Assembly: GCA_903838355.1 (NCBI GenBank)
Contig: CAILYC010000018.1
Span: 1-64,000, forward strand
DNA: 64,000 nt
Direction: 5' to 3'
Source: an uncultured Burkholderiales bacterium
GTDB lineage: Bacteria > Pseudomonadota > Gammaproteobacteria > Burkholderiales > Burkholderiaceae_C
The position numbers were made by a program, and so were the translations under genes. A model generated the notes under the pieces. The model searched no databases. It was given only the letters and a program-made list of their open reading frames with translations, and was not told the origin of the DNA. Positions 35,475-48,505 of the stretch are shown here, one piece after another. The first letter of the stretch is position 1. Each line of letters opens with the position of its first letter.

Positions 35475-36590
35475 TTACCAAGAAGGCACTAGTCGCACTT
35501 GTTGAGGGAGCTTGGATTTGATGACAGGGATAAAGTAGAGCTTGGCGAACTCAATGCACGCTGACAAGGCCACCCCCCCTTGTTTGATCTTGTTCAACAG
35601 TCCGCCTTGAATCTTGGCTTGTGTCATGGTCATCGACAAGGTGGTCAATTTATCCAAACTCACTTTGAATTGAGGGTGATCAATGTCAAGGAGGATGGGA
35701 AAGACTTGGCGTGAAATCTCAGACGTGATGCGAAACACTTCAAAATCGTACTCTGTGGATTTGAAGCCCATGGCGTCGTGCAAGGCCGGTCGGGTATGGT
35801 CGCGCACATACATGGTGGCATACACCGCAACCAAGAAAAACCGAATCCACCAGACGTTGATGCCTTGGAGTAGTTTGGGGTTGGCGCGCATGATCAGTGC
35901 AAAAGATTCGCCATGGCGAAACTCGTCATTGCACCATCTCTCAAACCAGCGAAAGATGGGGTGAAAGCGCTTGTCGGGGTGTCTCTCCAATTGGCGAAAG
36001 ATGGTGATGTAGCGTGCATAGCCAATTTTTTCCGAAAGGTAGGTGGCGTAGAAAATGAACTTGGGTCGAAAAAAAGTGTAGGACTTGGATTTTTTCAACT
36101 CCCCCAGGTCGATACCGAAATTGAAATCCTTGAGCGATGAATTTAAAAACCCCGCATGACGTGACTCGTCACGCGCCATGTAGGTCATGAGTTTTTTGAT
36201 GTCAGGGTTGGAGACATTTTTTCTGACCTCGTTGTACAAAATGCAGCCCGAGAACTCGGAGGTGAGCGAGCCGATTAAAAAATCATAGAACTCTTGCTTT
36301 AATTTCTCATCGAGCTTGGCCATCAAAGTGTTCACCTCCTGGGCAAAATCGGCGTCTCTTTGAAAGTGATCGTGGTTGTTGTCGCCCTCATACTCTTGCA
36401 TCATGAGGTCCCACTCTTGGCGCACCGAGCTCACGTCGAGTTTGTTCATGGCGGCAAAATCGGTGGTGTAAAAACGCGGTGAAATCACGGTGTTGGTGAG
36501 CGCTCTTTTGTTGGCGTCGGCGGCCGACTCCACATGGCTCACGAGCAACTGGGTGAAGTCAGTTTCCATGAAGGCGGTTTGGGCGTTCAT
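35475..36590 (-). CDS. acsF: Mg-protoporphyrin IX monomethyl ester (oxidative) cyclase
   Basis: A 371-aa di-iron enzyme that uses O2 to close the isocyclic ring E. Iron-ligand motifs are visible as [10 protein letters not shown] and [12 protein letters not shown], each an E-x-x-H. The ATG at 36590 ([12 protein letters not shown]) follows AAAGGA and overlaps the puhC stop (ATGA). No oxygen-independent bchE is in this window, consistent with an aerobic lifestyle. The partner Ycf54/BciE is not recognisable here. Confidence 0.97.
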   Translation of the reverse strand: MNAQTAFMETDFTQLLVSHVESAADANKRALTNTVISPRFYTTDFAAMNKLDVSSVRQEWDLMMQEYEGDNNHDHFQRDADFAQEVNTLMAKLDEKLKQEFYDFLIGSLTSEFSGCILYNEVRKNVSNPDIKKLMTYMARDESRHAGFLNSSLKDFNFGIDLGELKKSKSYTFFRPKFIFYATYLSEKIGYARYITIFRQLERHPDKRFHPIFRWFERWCNDEFRHGESFALIMRANPKLLQGINVWWIRFFLVAVYATMYVRDHTRPALHDAMGFKSTEYDFEVFRITSEISRQVFPILLDIDHPQFKVSLDKLTTLSMTMTQAKIQGGLLNKIKQGGVALSACIEFAKLYFIPVIKSKLPQQVRLVPSW

Positions 36591-37156
36591 TGGTTTTCCT
36601 TTGAGGTATTGGTGTGTGAGATCGTGGTGACGCTTGGAGAAGTTGCTTGGGCGCACGCCTGAAGGATCTTGACAAAGACAGCAAGGTTGTCGGGTCCAAA
36701 GGCTTCGAGGTCAATGCCATGGTGGGTGAGGGTGTCGGTGATGGAGAGATGTCCATCTTGGTGAAGTGCCAATTCGAAGGGTGCCTCGGGACTCAGGTGG
36801 CGGACTTTTCTGTCTCTCGCAAGGGCCCTCAAGGTTCCCCTTAAAAAGCCTTGCTCACCTGAAAAACGCAGGCTTGACTCTCCAGTGAGACCGGGTTTTG
36901 TTGGCGTGGGCAGCACCTCGATCAAGATGTCGCCATTGGGATCATCTTTGAACACGAGTTGCTCGGTCATGACCGAACGCGCAGAGTCTACAGTTTCCTT
37001 GCTGCTCCATTGCGTGACACAGGTGACATAAAAGAGCGTGGCCAGCATCACCGCCAACATCATTAGAAAATGACGCCACCCAATGGGTCCTGGGACCGGG
37101 GAAGCCTTGGGGTATTGGCTGGGTGGTTGAGAATTGGGCAAGGCGAATTCAATCAT
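36587..37156 (-). CDS. puhC: Photosynthetic complex assembly protein PuhC
   Basis: A 189-aa membrane-anchored protein with a single N-terminal TM helix ([17 protein letters not shown]) and a periplasmic domain containing [21 protein letters not shown], the most conserved PuhC stretch. It promotes RC-LH1 biogenesis. The track uses a GTG at 37168; the ATG at 37156 begins [10 protein letters not shown] and lies 4 bp from the puhB stop. Its stop overlaps acsF's ATG. Confidence 0.92.
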   Translation of the reverse strand: MIEFALPNSQPPSQYPKASPVPGPIGWRHFLMMLAVMLATLFYVTCVTQWSSKETVDSARSVMTEQLVFKDDPNGDILIEVLPTPTKPGLTGESSLRFSGEQGFLRGTLRALARDRKVRHLSPEAPFELALHQDGHLSITDTLTHHGIDLEAFGPDNLAVFVKILQACAQATSPSVTTISHTNTSKENQ

Positions 37157-37160
37157 GGCT

Positions 37161-37856
37161 TTAAGCACTTTCCATCACGGTCTTCATCGAGGGGGAGACT
37201 GAAGTGCTTGGGTGAGTTGGCTGCGCTGGGGATGGACTGAAACTGCTCGGTTGTGCGTCTGTCCCTTCTCGCGTGGCGATTAAGGCCGTCCAAGCTGACT
37301 TGAGGATTTGGGCACACCGAACGCCATCTTTGATGCAACGCAAGGTCGGTTCTGGGTGATTGAGCACCCAAGGCCGGGCATGGGGCCACAGGTGTAGCCA
37401 AGCGATGCGATCGGTTTTTTTGAGATTGAGACTGATGTCTGAGCTTGCGTCTTTCCTGTGCAACTCCTGCGCACCAACGATTTGGTGCAAGGGCAAATTG
37501 AAGGTCAAACTAAAGACCACGCCCACGCGCATGACCAAGCGTTTGTTGGTGAGGGTGTACATGCTCGCTCTGGCACTCATCCAGGCCCAAGCGGCCAAGC
37601 TGCCCAAGGTGAGGACAACGAGCGAGAGCGTGATCAGCATGGGCTTGAAGCTCATGACCTCGTCTTGCCCGCTCAAATAGCTCGCTTGCAGTGCAAGCAT
37701 GAGCGCGAAATACAGGCTCAAACTCTTCAGGTGAAAGGCGTGCACCCCCAAGGCCTTCCAGTCGGGTGAGCCTTGCCACAAGATCTTTTCGCCCTGGGGT
37801 AGCTTTTCAGGTAAACCCAACTGCGCTTCGAACTCGTGTTCGTGGGTGGCTTTCAT
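37161..37856 (-). CDS. puhB: Photosynthetic complex assembly protein PuhB
   Basis: A 231-aa membrane protein with an N-terminal EKLPQGEKILWQGSPDWKAL (bacterial PH/YdbT-like beginning), about three TM helices, and a PH-like domain around YTLTNKRLVMRVGVVFSLTF. It assists reaction-centre and LH1 assembly. A Ser/Pro-rich tail follows. Its start overlaps the puhA stop (ATGA). Confidence 0.93.
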   Translation of the reverse strand: MKATHEHEFEAQLGLPEKLPQGEKILWQGSPDWKALGVHAFHLKSLSLYFALMLALQASYLSGQDEVMSFKPMLITLSLVVLTLGSLAAWAWMSARASMYTLTNKRLVMRVGVVFSLTFNLPLHQIVGAQELHRKDASSDISLNLKKTDRIAWLHLWPHARPWVLNHPEPTLRCIKDGVRCAQILKSAWTALIATREGTDAQPSSFSPSPAQPTHPSTSVSPSMKTVMESA

Positions 37857-38614
37857 ACCAAGGGCTCCTGCCGCTCAGGCGTGGCGTAGAGTGTGCCCGC
37901 ACCGTAATAGGCGCAGATTTTTTCTTCTTCCAAGCGGGTGATTTGCTCAGGGTTTTTAAGGGCAGGGACATTTTCAAATTGCGCTGCCAAGAGGGCGTTG
38001 ACGTGAATGTTGAAGCGGTTGATCAAAGAGAAGTTCACCGGCAGCAAGACCGTTTTGCCGCTCTTTAAACTCACCTCGATGTAGCGAAACAGCATCTCCA
38101 TGCGGTCCACCCACAGGTCTTTGACTTCACCCACGGGCTGCTCTTTCGCGTCATAAACCATGAAACCCCTGGGGTCGTTGTCTTGATGGGCCACGCCATG
38201 CTCGGGGGCGGCGCGAAGCGGCACAATTTTGGGGTGACCGTGGGGGTCTTTTTCAACAATGTCCTCCCGTGCGGCCCAAGCGCCGGGTCCCATCCCCGAG
38301 GTCAAGGGATCTCCCTTGGGCTCTAAGGGGGCGCCCAGCCAGCCGTGAGAGGGCGTGAAGGCATATTGGCCGTCGGGGCGGTTCACATCAGGGATCTTGA
38401 TCTCGCGCCCGTCTTCGAGCTTGTAGGTGACTGGGTCGGGCAAGCCGGGCCAGCCGATTTGAAGGGGTCCGTTTTCTCGGCCGTTGTCCAGTGGATAGCC
38501 CTCTCGGTGATTCTCTCGCAAGAGGTAGTAAATGATGCCCGCAAAAAATGCCCAAAAGAGGTACAAAACGATTTGTGCAACATCAATGTATTGGGTGATA
38601 GCGCCCGTTTCCAT
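37853..38614 (-). CDS. puhA: Photosynthetic reaction centre H subunit
   Basis: A 253-aa H chain capping the cytoplasmic side of the L/M core and helping proton delivery to QB. METGAITQYIDVAQIVLYLF starts the single TM helix. REGYPLDN, GWPGLPDPVTYKLEDG and the PRC-barrel-like region GFMVYDAKEQPVGEVKDLWV follow. The start is ATG 38614 with GGAG upstream; the track start at 38677 is too long. Confidence 0.97.
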   Translation of the reverse strand: METGAITQYIDVAQIVLYLFWAFFAGIIYYLLRENHREGYPLDNGRENGPLQIGWPGLPDPVTYKLEDGREIKIPDVNRPDGQYAFTPSHGWLGAPLEPKGDPLTSGMGPGAWAAREDIVEKDPHGHPKIVPLRAAPEHGVAHQDNDPRGFMVYDAKEQPVGEVKDLWVDRMEMLFRYIEVSLKSGKTVLLPVNFSLINRFNIHVNALLAAQFENVPALKNPEQITRLEEEKICAYYGAGTLYATPERQEPLV

Positions 38615-38651
38615 AAGCTCATCTCCTAAGGTTGAGATTGATAAAAAATGT

Positions 38652-40076
38652 TCAATTGGGCAACTCCGCCAGTCCAAATGTCAGGGGTTGCGAGATTGCG
38701 CGGTGGCTTTTTCTGGACAAGGGGCTCATCGCCACCAGTGCAGCAAAGAGGAGAAGCATCTCCAGTACAAACACCAAGCCGTAGCCACTGGATGGGTTCA
38801 TCAGTGCCTCACCGAGCACGCCACTGTTGGCAAAACCGGTGAACACATCCTTCAAGACCCCTCCCACAGCCATGGACAAGCCAGAGGAGGTTGCCTGAAC
38901 GGCACCCCAGGCTCCCAGGACCATGCCGGTCATGGCTTTTTCTGGCATTTCCATGGCAATGATCAGCATGCCTACGGAGAACATTCCCCCACCAAAGCCA
39001 ATCAATGCCGTGCCCAAGCGAAACAACCAAGCCGAGTCCATGGGGGAGGCCAGCAGCACGCAGGCAAATCCAGGCAGGCCCATCAAGAGTCCAATGGCCG
39101 AAACCCTGCATGCATCGAGGCCTTTGCCCATGAGCTTGGCGGCAAAGGCAAAGGCAATGAGGGAGCCTGCTGCGGACAATGCCGTGAGGGTGCTGGTGAA
39201 GCTCACGTTCAAATGCAACACTTCACCACCAAAGGGCTCCAAAATGATGTCTTGCATGCTGAAGGCGCAAGAACCGATCCCCACGGACCACAAAAATCGC
39301 TTCATGTTGGGCAGCAAGATGAGTTGTTGCCAGTTCTTGGAAAACCCACCCTCCTCACGTGCACCGCGCTTGGTCTGGCGCGCTTCTTGTTTCCAAAGGG
39401 CCGCCAAATTCATGGCTCCCACCAACAAGGCACTTCCTTGTACCACTTGGACCAATTTCGTGGAGGTGAAGTCTTTTAAAATCCAACCCAGCAGCGCGCT
39501 CCCAATGATCAAGCCCACCAGCATGGCGCTGTGGAGCAAGGCCACGACGCGGGGACGTTTGTGAGGACTGGCCAAGTCGGTGGCCAATGCCAGCCCCGCA
39601 GTTTGTGTGGTTTGCATGCCTGCACCCACGAGCAAAAACGCCAAACAGGCCCCCACTCGCCCCACCCACAGGGTCTGAACGGTGGTGTCGTTGAGCAGCA
39701 AAAGGGCAAAGGGCATGATGGCCAAGCCGCCAAAAAGAAAGATGTTGCCGATCCACAAATAAGGCAGTCGGCGAAGACCCAAGGCCGAGGGGTGAGTGTC
39801 GCTTCGGTAGCCGATGAGCGCGCGCAGTGGCGCAAACAGCAAAGGGATTGCCACCGACAAGGCCACCCACCAAGCAGGGACACCCAGCTCGACAATCATC
39901 ACCCGGTTGAGCGTGCCCACCAAGAGGGCCATGGTCATGCCAATGGCGGTTTGAAACAGGCACAAACGCAAAAGACGCGGCAGTGGCAACTCCGCCGATG
40001 CGGCATCGGCAAAGGGCACATAACGAAGCGCGAAAATGCTGAGTTTTTGGCGCAACAACATGGGCAGCTTGATCAT
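38652..40076 (-). CDS. lhaA: LH1 assembly protein LhaA (PucC-like, BCD-family MFS)
   Basis: A 474-aa twelve-helix membrane protein of the PucC/LhaA/Bch2 group. GTLNRVMIVELGVPAWWVAL, APLRALIGYRSDTH, SMQDIILEPFGGEVL and GAWGAVQATSSGLSMAVGG are diagnostic. It is thought to deliver bacteriochlorophyll to, or scaffold, LH1 assembly. The ATG at 40076 overlaps the bchM stop (ATGA) and is preferred over 40088. Its place upstream of puhA is the normal PGC position. Confidence 0.94.
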   Translation of the reverse strand: MIKLPMLLRQKLSIFALRYVPFADAASAELPLPRLLRLCLFQTAIGMTMALLVGTLNRVMIVELGVPAWWVALSVAIPLLFAPLRALIGYRSDTHPSALGLRRLPYLWIGNIFLFGGLAIMPFALLLLNDTTVQTLWVGRVGACLAFLLVGAGMQTTQTAGLALATDLASPHKRPRVVALLHSAMLVGLIIGSALLGWILKDFTSTKLVQVVQGSALLVGAMNLAALWKQEARQTKRGAREEGGFSKNWQQLILLPNMKRFLWSVGIGSCAFSMQDIILEPFGGEVLHLNVSFTSTLTALSAAGSLIAFAFAAKLMGKGLDACRVSAIGLLMGLPGFACVLLASPMDSAWLFRLGTALIGFGGGMFSVGMLIIAMEMPEKAMTGMVLGAWGAVQATSSGLSMAVGGVLKDVFTGFANSGVLGEALMNPSSGYGLVFVLEMLLLFAALVAMSPLSRKSHRAISQPLTFGLAELPN

Positions 40077-40822
40077 TGGCGCACCCACTCCCAGGCTTGT
40101 GAGGTGTAAAAGCCGCGAGACACTCGGGTGGTCTGGCCTTCACGCCACCCCCGGGTGACAATGGTTTTTTCAAGGGCTTGGCGTATCCTTTGCTGGGACA
40201 CGGGTGCCAGGGTGGGTGAGCGGTCCGAGCGTGGGAAGAATCGTCCCATGCCGTGTGCCAAAGCGAGCAAGGGGTTGCGCGGTGGGAAGGTGAAAAGGAT
40301 GGCTTTTCGGGTGCGCTCGCTCAGTGCTTGAATGCCACCAATGAGATCGGGCGCATCGTAATGGATCAAGGAGTCCATGCCCACCACATAATCGAACTCA
40401 CCGTGATCTGGGTCAAGCATGTCGCCACTGGCGAATTCGACACTGCCCCGGGGTAGTTCTCCTGGTTGCCTTGGGGACAAGGGCGCAAAGGAGGCGTAGC
40501 GTTGTTGGGCGACTTGGATCAAATTGGCCGACAAGTCAATGGCCAAGACCTGGGCGCCGCGCTCGACCGCGCACAAAGCCAATGCACCGGTGCCACAACC
40601 AGCGTCCAAGAGCCGCATGCCGCTCATGTCCTTGGGCAGCCAAGACATGAGGGTGTCGCGCATCTCGTCTCTTCCTGCACGAACGCTTGAGCGGATGCGC
40701 CCAACCGGATCGGTGGAGGTCAAACGCTCCCAGGTTTTATTGGCGGTGCGATCGAAATAGTGCTCAATCTCGCCGCGACGTTGCAAATAAGCTGGATTGG
40801 ATGGGTTCATGTTCGTGCTCAA
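40073..40822 (-). CDS. bchM: Mg-protoporphyrin IX methyltransferase
   Basis: A 249-aa SAM-dependent enzyme that methylates the C13 propionate of Mg-protoporphyrin IX. RRGEIEHYFDRTANKTWERL is the BchM N-terminal signature, RLLDAGCGTGALALCAVERG the SAM site, and FTFPPRNPLLALAHGMGRFF the conserved C-terminal part. It acts between Mg chelatase and AcsF. It is 32 bp from bchL and coupled to lhaA. Confidence 0.96.
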   Translation of the reverse strand: MSTNMNPSNPAYLQRRGEIEHYFDRTANKTWERLTSTDPVGRIRSSVRAGRDEMRDTLMSWLPKDMSGMRLLDAGCGTGALALCAVERGAQVLAIDLSANLIQVAQQRYASFAPLSPRQPGELPRGSVEFASGDMLDPDHGEFDYVVGMDSLIHYDAPDLIGGIQALSERTRKAILFTFPPRNPLLALAHGMGRFFPRSDRSPTLAPVSQQRIRQALEKTIVTRGWREGQTTRVSRGFYTSQAWEWVRQ

Positions 40823-40854
40823 AACTCAAGGTGGAAAAGCCGTTTCTGTCGGGT

Positions 40855-41775
<921 letters not shown>

Positions 41776-41821
41776 TTAGGGTTTTGGGGGCGGGTAGAGG
41801 AAGTCATCGCTTGGTCAGCTC

Positions 41822-43504
41822 TCAGCGGCTAAAGTGTGCTTTGGCATCGTACAAAGTCTCGACGGTGATGTTGATCACGCCCGTTTCTTTGGCAAATTTC
41901 TCGGTGTTGCGTTTGGCTTTGCCACGGACAAAAAATGGAATTTTTTTGAGTTCTAGTTGTGCGTCTAGGCTCCAAACCTGAACCAAGTCATGCATTTTTT
42001 GTTCTCCACTGGGGCTGGCAAGGGGCGTGTCTTGTGGCGCTCCATAGGGATCGAGCACCATGGCGGCTTGCAAGGCTTGTGCGGGCTCTATAGCCTCGTC
42101 GTGCAGGGCTTTGCTTGCAAGGGATTTTTTTGCGCCGCCCAAATGCGACGGGGCCGATTCGTCATTGAATTCAAAGTCCTCTCGGAACATGCCAAGCAGG
42201 TGCTCTTCTAAGCCCATCATCAAGGGATGAACCCAGGTGTCAAAGAGCACATTTGCGCCTTCAAATCCCATTTGTGGCGCGTAACGCGCCGGAAAATCTT
42301 GGACGTGCATGGGCGCTGAAATCACGGTGCAAGGAATGCCGTGGCGCTTGGCGATGTGGCGCTCCATTTGGGTGCCCAAAATCAGTTCAGGGTGCAATTC
42401 CGCGATTTGATCTTCAACCTCCAAGTAGTCGTCGGTGATCAATGCTTTGATGTTGTAGAGGGCTGCGGCTTCTCGGATATCGCGGGCAAACTCTCGGCTG
42501 TAGGTGCCCAGTCCCACCACGTGAAACCCCATCTCTTCATGGGCCACGCGTGCAGCGGCAATGGCGTGGGAGGCGTCACCAAAGATGAACACCCGCTTGT
42601 TGGTCAGGTAAGTCGAGTCCACCGACGCCGCATACCAAGACGCATGCGATCGCGCTGACAAAGCTTCAATCAAGGCTTCATTGACTGGCAAATGGGCCAG
42701 GGTCAACACCTCTCGGATGAAAGCGATGGTGCCGCGGTGCCCAATCGGGATGGTTTTGGTGAAAGGTTGTTTGAACTCTCTCTCAAGCCAAGACGCCACG
42801 GTGTGGGCCGTCTCTGGATAAAGCACCACATTGAAATCGGCCTGGGGCAGGCGTTCAATGTCGTTTACACTCGCGTTCAGTGGCGCGACAACGTTCACGC
42901 GCACCCCCAAGTCGCTCAACAATTTGCTGATTTCGACCACGTCGTCGCGGTGGCGAAATCCAAGGGCTGTGGGGCCGAGCAGATTGCAACTCGGGCCCGT
43001 GGGTTTCTCACCCGCAGAGCTTGGCTCTTGAGGTTGACCTTGGGGTTGGATTTGGAGTTGATGGCGCTTGAGAAGATGCCTCACCAAATGATAAAAACTC
43101 TCCGCACAACCCCAGTTTTCTTTGCGTTGGTAGGCTGGCAAATCGAGTGGAATCACGGGGGTGTCAAGATGCAGACCCAGTGCCAATCCCCCCGGGTCGT
43201 CTTGGATGAGCTCGGCCGTGCAAGACGCACCCACCAAGAGGGCGTTGGGTTTGAATCGCTCATTGGCTTGAAGGACAGCGTCGATAAAGAGTTGCGCCGT
43301 GTCACCCCCAAGATCTCGTGCTTGAAAGGTGGTGTAGGTCACGGGCGGGCGTCTGGGTAAACGCTCGATCATGGTGAACAGCAAGTCCGCATAGGTATCG
43401 CCTTGCGGTGCATGCAAAACGTAATGAACATCTTTCATGGAAGTGGCCAAACGCATCGCACCGATGTGCGGGGGGCCTTCGTAAGTCCAGAGTGTGAGTT
43501 GCAT
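41822..43504 (-). CDS. bchB: Dark-operative protochlorophyllide reductase subunit B
   Basis: A 560-aa NifK-like subunit. [20 protein letters not shown] begins the protein. [20 protein letters not shown] contains the aspartate that is the fourth ligand of the NB cluster, and [20 protein letters not shown] is the central cysteine region. The C-terminus has the helical [18 protein letters not shown]-type domain. A linker around residue 155-165 ([14 protein letters not shown]) looks like an insertion. Confidence 0.97.
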   Translation of the reverse strand: MQLTLWTYEGPPHIGAMRLATSMKDVHYVLHAPQGDTYADLLFTMIERLPRRPPVTYTTFQARDLGGDTAQLFIDAVLQANERFKPNALLVGASCTAELIQDDPGGLALGLHLDTPVIPLDLPAYQRKENWGCAESFYHLVRHLLKRHQLQIQPQGQPQEPSSAGEKPTGPSCNLLGPTALGFRHRDDVVEISKLLSDLGVRVNVVAPLNASVNDIERLPQADFNVVLYPETAHTVASWLEREFKQPFTKTIPIGHRGTIAFIREVLTLAHLPVNEALIEALSARSHASWYAASVDSTYLTNKRVFIFGDASHAIAAARVAHEEMGFHVVGLGTYSREFARDIREAAALYNIKALITDDYLEVEDQIAELHPELILGTQMERHIAKRHGIPCTVISAPMHVQDFPARYAPQMGFEGANVLFDTWVHPLMMGLEEHLLGMFREDFEFNDESAPSHLGGAKKSLASKALHDEAIEPAQALQAAMVLDPYGAPQDTPLASPSGEQKMHDLVQVWSLDAQLELKKIPFFVRGKAKRNTEKFAKETGVINITVETLYDAKAHFSR

Positions 43505-43555
43505 AGAGTTGAGGCGGGCGTTTGGGTGTTGGTGTGAAGAGGGGGGTGAGTGGTT

Positions 43556-45429
<1,874 letters not shown>

Positions 45430-45483
45430 GGGCTCGTTGGATGGGTTCTCACAGGGCTTTACTTTATGCTTGAAGCTTTGCGG

Positions 45484-45501
45484 TGTCAACTTAAATTGAC
45501 G
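45484..45501. promoter_or_regulatory. PpsR/CrtJ-type site between bchF and ppaA
   Basis: TGTCAACTTAAATTGACG has perfect GTCAA/TTGAC arms and fits TGT-N12-AC(A/G). It lies in the divergent promoter region of the bchF superoperon and ppaA. No second copy at 8-bp spacing was found. Confidence 0.65.
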
Positions 45502-45630
45502 TTGAATTTGTATTACATGTTAGGGGTTTTCACTAGTATTGATGCGTCATTTTTATTGGACACTGTTGGCACACAACTGGCCCGTGTTCTTGCAATCGAG
45601 TTGGATTGACAAGTTCAATGAGCCCATCCG

Positions 45631-46788
45631 TTGAGCAAAAACATTGATGACTTGGAGCACATCGAGAGGGAACAGTACTTGAATCAACCCCATTTGTCCC
45701 ACCTGTTCACGTCCCTTTTGAGCGAAATCATCCCTGGCTTGGTTCGCTTGAGTGCGCACGCCGATGGGACTGAGCAGTGCCTTGCTGTATCGCCTGCGAC
45801 GTCCACCCTGTCCACAAGCCCCACTCTCTCCACTGCACCCGTTGCCTCTCATGTCCTTACACTCGTCAATCAGTGTCAACACCCGTCAGCTTCAGAAGCC
45901 AACCCCTCATTGGATTTGACGGTCCATGTGGAGCAATGCTCTGCGGCGTGTTTGCAATTCAATGCCGAAGAGTTCATGGCGTTTGCACAAAACACGGTGG
46001 CAGCGGGCTTGGACATCGAAGTGTTTTATTTGGACGTGATCCCGCAGACCGTTCGCTTGTTGCACGATTTGTGGGCGCGCGATGAGATAACCTTTTTGGA
46101 TGTCACCCGGGCGACTTGGGTTGTCAAGCGCTTTGTGTTGTTGGGCGGCTCCGAGTTCGTTCACCCCGATGTTTTGACGCTCGCGCCTGCGGTCCATCGC
46201 TTTCAAGCCATGGTCTGCATGGCATCAGGCTCCCAACACACCCTGGGGGCCTTGTTGGTGTCTCAGTACCTGCAAAGAAAAGGCTGGAATGTCATTCCAG
46301 GCTTTGACCGCTCTGAACAAGAAACACTTCAAAGGGTGAGCACTCAGTGGGTGGATTTGTTTTGTGTGAGCGCCTCCACCAGCAGTGATCTGCCAGGTCT
46401 GAAGTCCTTGATCAAACGCGTCAAGTCCATGTCTAAAAATAAAAACATTCAGTGCTTGCTCGGCGGCCCCGTGTTGGCTTGGGAGCCTGAGTTGCAAAAT
46501 CAAATGGGTGTGCATGGGCTTTGCCACAATGTTCGACAGGCGCATACGTTGGGGCTCAATCTTGTTCAGGTGCACCGCAAGGCGAGGAAACTCAATGCCT
46601 TGACGGCCACTGAGTTGGGCCAGACGCAGACTCAAGCCTTGCGCGAGGCCTTCATCGATCCATTGGCCAAGCCGAAACGGGGGGCTATCCAAAGCCGAAA
46701 ATCCCCAAATTTGCCCAAGTCCAATGAGATCAATGGCGTCGAGCGTGAAAGCTTGCAGCCTATGCGATTGCTTCAAAGGGTCGGGTAA
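45631..46788 (+). CDS. ppaA: PpaA/AerR-type cobalamin-binding regulator of photosynthesis genes
   Basis: A 385-aa protein with a B12-binding fold. The helical part includes FLDVTRATWVVKRFVLLGGS. ASGSQHTLGALLVSQYLQRK carries the histidine-containing motif typical of PpaA/AerR, then DLFCVSASTSSDLPGLKSL. Such proteins sense B12/light and modulate PpsR, encoded next door. The frame has no early ATG; TTG 45631 is the likely start. An ATG at 45618 in another frame opens only nine codons that overlap it. The N-terminal ~80 residues are low-complexity Ser/Thr-rich. Confidence 0.87.
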   Translation: MSKNIDDLEHIEREQYLNQPHLSHLFTSLLSEIIPGLVRLSAHADGTEQCLAVSPATSTLSTSPTLSTAPVASHVLTLVNQCQHPSASEANPSLDLTVHVEQCSAACLQFNAEEFMAFAQNTVAAGLDIEVFYLDVIPQTVRLLHDLWARDEITFLDVTRATWVVKRFVLLGGSEFVHPDVLTLAPAVHRFQAMVCMASGSQHTLGALLVSQYLQRKGWNVIPGFDRSEQETLQRVSTQWVDLFCVSASTSSDLPGLKSLIKRVKSMSKNKNIQCLLGGPVLAWEPELQNQMGVHGLCHNVRQAHTLGLNLVQVHRKARKLNALTATELGQTQTQALREAFIDPLAKPKRGAIQSRKSPNLPKSNEINGVERESLQPMRLLQRVG

Positions 46789-47010
46789 AACAACACCTGG
46801 GTAATGAAAAAAGTAACATTGTTAGACATATTTTGCTGTAAATTAACCCTTACTTGTAAATATTATTTATAATAAAAAAAATGAGTTTGGCGGACAAAAG
46901 TTGTTAAAAAATTGTTGATAGAACATGGATCTTTAGGGTTTGTACTAAAAATGGCGCTCTTTGGAACGGACATGGTGCGCATGAGCCGGTGTGCTTTCTG
47001 TCAGGTATTT

Positions 47011-47028
47011 TGTCTATTAACATTGACG
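47011..47028. promoter_or_regulatory. PpsR/CrtJ-type site upstream of ppsR
   Basis: TGTCTATTAACATTGACG, nearly identical to the bchC site, ends about 30 bp before the ppsR start. It suggests ppsR autoregulation. The rest of the 270-bp gap after ppaA is AT-rich with no ORF. Confidence 0.65.
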
Positions 47029-47058
47029 CATGTGCGCGTCAAAACGGGTTGAGTTGAT

Positions 47059-48480
47059 TTGAAAAACGTGCTCGAAATACCACAACAGTTCAACTTGTCC
47101 GAGTCCTTGGTCATGGGGTTGGCTGACTTGGTGGTGGTTTTACAAGCCAAAACTCACCAAGTGCTCTCAGTCAAGACCAAGGGACTTGAGCTCGGACGCA
47201 TGAAACTCGACGGTTGGGTCGGTGTCAATCTCTCTGAGTGGACGCAAGCCGATTCCGTTGATAAATTCAAGGGCTTGCTCAAAAACCCCACCCATCTTGA
47301 AGACTTTGTAGCCAAGGGTGCTGATTTTCAGTGGCGGCATATCAACTTCTTGTCACCCAGCAAATTGTCGGCGCCTTTTTTGATTCATTTGTTCAAGTTT
47401 CATAACGACGAACAGTTGGTCATGATCGGGCGCGACTTGGGTTCCGTGTCCAAGATGCAACAAAAACTCATGGACACGCACCGCTCGATGGAGCGCGACT
47501 ATTTGAGACTCAGGCACACCGAGTTGCGTTACAAATTGTTGTTTGAAGCCGCCTCTGAGCCGGTCTTGATTGTGGACTTGTCCACCAGGAAAATCGTTCA
47601 AGCCAACGCGTCCGCGGCCAAGGCTTTTGCGCTGAGTGACGCCAAAAAATTGGTGGGCATCGAGTTTTCTCATTGCTTTGAGAGTGTTCAGCGCGAAGAA
47701 ATCGAATCCATGCTCAGTTTGGCCCAGACTGCAGGCAAAACCAATCCCGTCAAGGCCAAGGGCATTGCCTCAGGGCTAGAGTACACCGTCGCCAGCGACT
47801 TGATTGTGCAAGAAGGTGGCGCGCAACTCATGGTGCGTTTGGGCTCGACATTGTCTTCTTCCCCCACAATTTTGGACAAACCCCTCCAAGCGTGGTACAC
47901 CGAAGGCCTGCAAAAAGCGCCCTACGGTTTTGTTGTGACCGATGCTTCGGGTCAGCTCTTGAGTGCCAATGAGGAGTTCATGTCCCTGACAGGTGCAATT
48001 TCTGTGTCCCAAGTGGTGGGCCAGCATTTTGAGTCTTGGCTTGGGCGCGGTGGGGTGGATTGGGGTGTCATGGTCAACAATTTGAAGCAATTGTCGAGCT
48101 TTCGAAACTTTGCCACCGAGCTGGTGAGCCAGTCGAACTTGACCCTGGAAGTGGACATTTCAGCTTGCCTCTTGTCGGGCAATGACAAGCGCTATGGCTT
48201 TTTTATCCGTGACGTTCATCGCTTATCGCAAACTGGACCGGTGTCTTCTAGCAGCATGGCTGGATCCGTGTCACAACTGTCTCAACTCGTGGGTCGCATG
48301 CCGATGAAAGACATCGTGGGTGAGACCACCGATATGATTGAAAAAATGTGCATTCAGTCAGCTCTCGAGCTCACACAAAACAATCGCGCATCTGCGGCCG
48401 AAATGCTGGGGCTCTCGCGCCAAAGTCTCTATATCAAACTGCACCGCTACGGCATTACCGAGCCCAGCGACAAGCCCTGA
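47059..48480 (+). CDS. ppsR: PpsR/CrtJ transcriptional repressor of photosynthesis genes
   Basis: A 473-aa redox/light-responsive repressor. An N-terminal PAS-like domain (about residues 15-130), a helical linker with KMQQKLMDTHRSMERDYLRL, two further PAS domains (about 160-275 and 285-400), and a Fis-type helix-turn-helix, NRASAAEMLGLSRQSLYIKL. Cysteines at SHCFES and EKMCIQSAL are candidates for redox sensing, by analogy with CrtJ. It starts with TTG (47059) or GTG (47068); there is no ATG near. TGT-N12-ACA operators recur before the other PGC operons. Confidence 0.95.
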   Translation: MKNVLEIPQQFNLSESLVMGLADLVVVLQAKTHQVLSVKTKGLELGRMKLDGWVGVNLSEWTQADSVDKFKGLLKNPTHLEDFVAKGADFQWRHINFLSPSKLSAPFLIHLFKFHNDEQLVMIGRDLGSVSKMQQKLMDTHRSMERDYLRLRHTELRYKLLFEAASEPVLIVDLSTRKIVQANASAAKAFALSDAKKLVGIEFSHCFESVQREEIESMLSLAQTAGKTNPVKAKGIASGLEYTVASDLIVQEGGAQLMVRLGSTLSSSPTILDKPLQAWYTEGLQKAPYGFVVTDASGQLLSANEEFMSLTGAISVSQVVGQHFESWLGRGGVDWGVMVNNLKQLSSFRNFATELVSQSNLTLEVDISACLLSGNDKRYGFFIRDVHRLSQTGPVSSSSMAGSVSQLSQLVGRMPMKDIVGETTDMIEKMCIQSALELTQNNRASAAEMLGLSRQSLYIKLHRYGITEPSDKP

Positions 48481-48505
48481 GCTTGATGATTGTTCAATTT
48501 GACAC

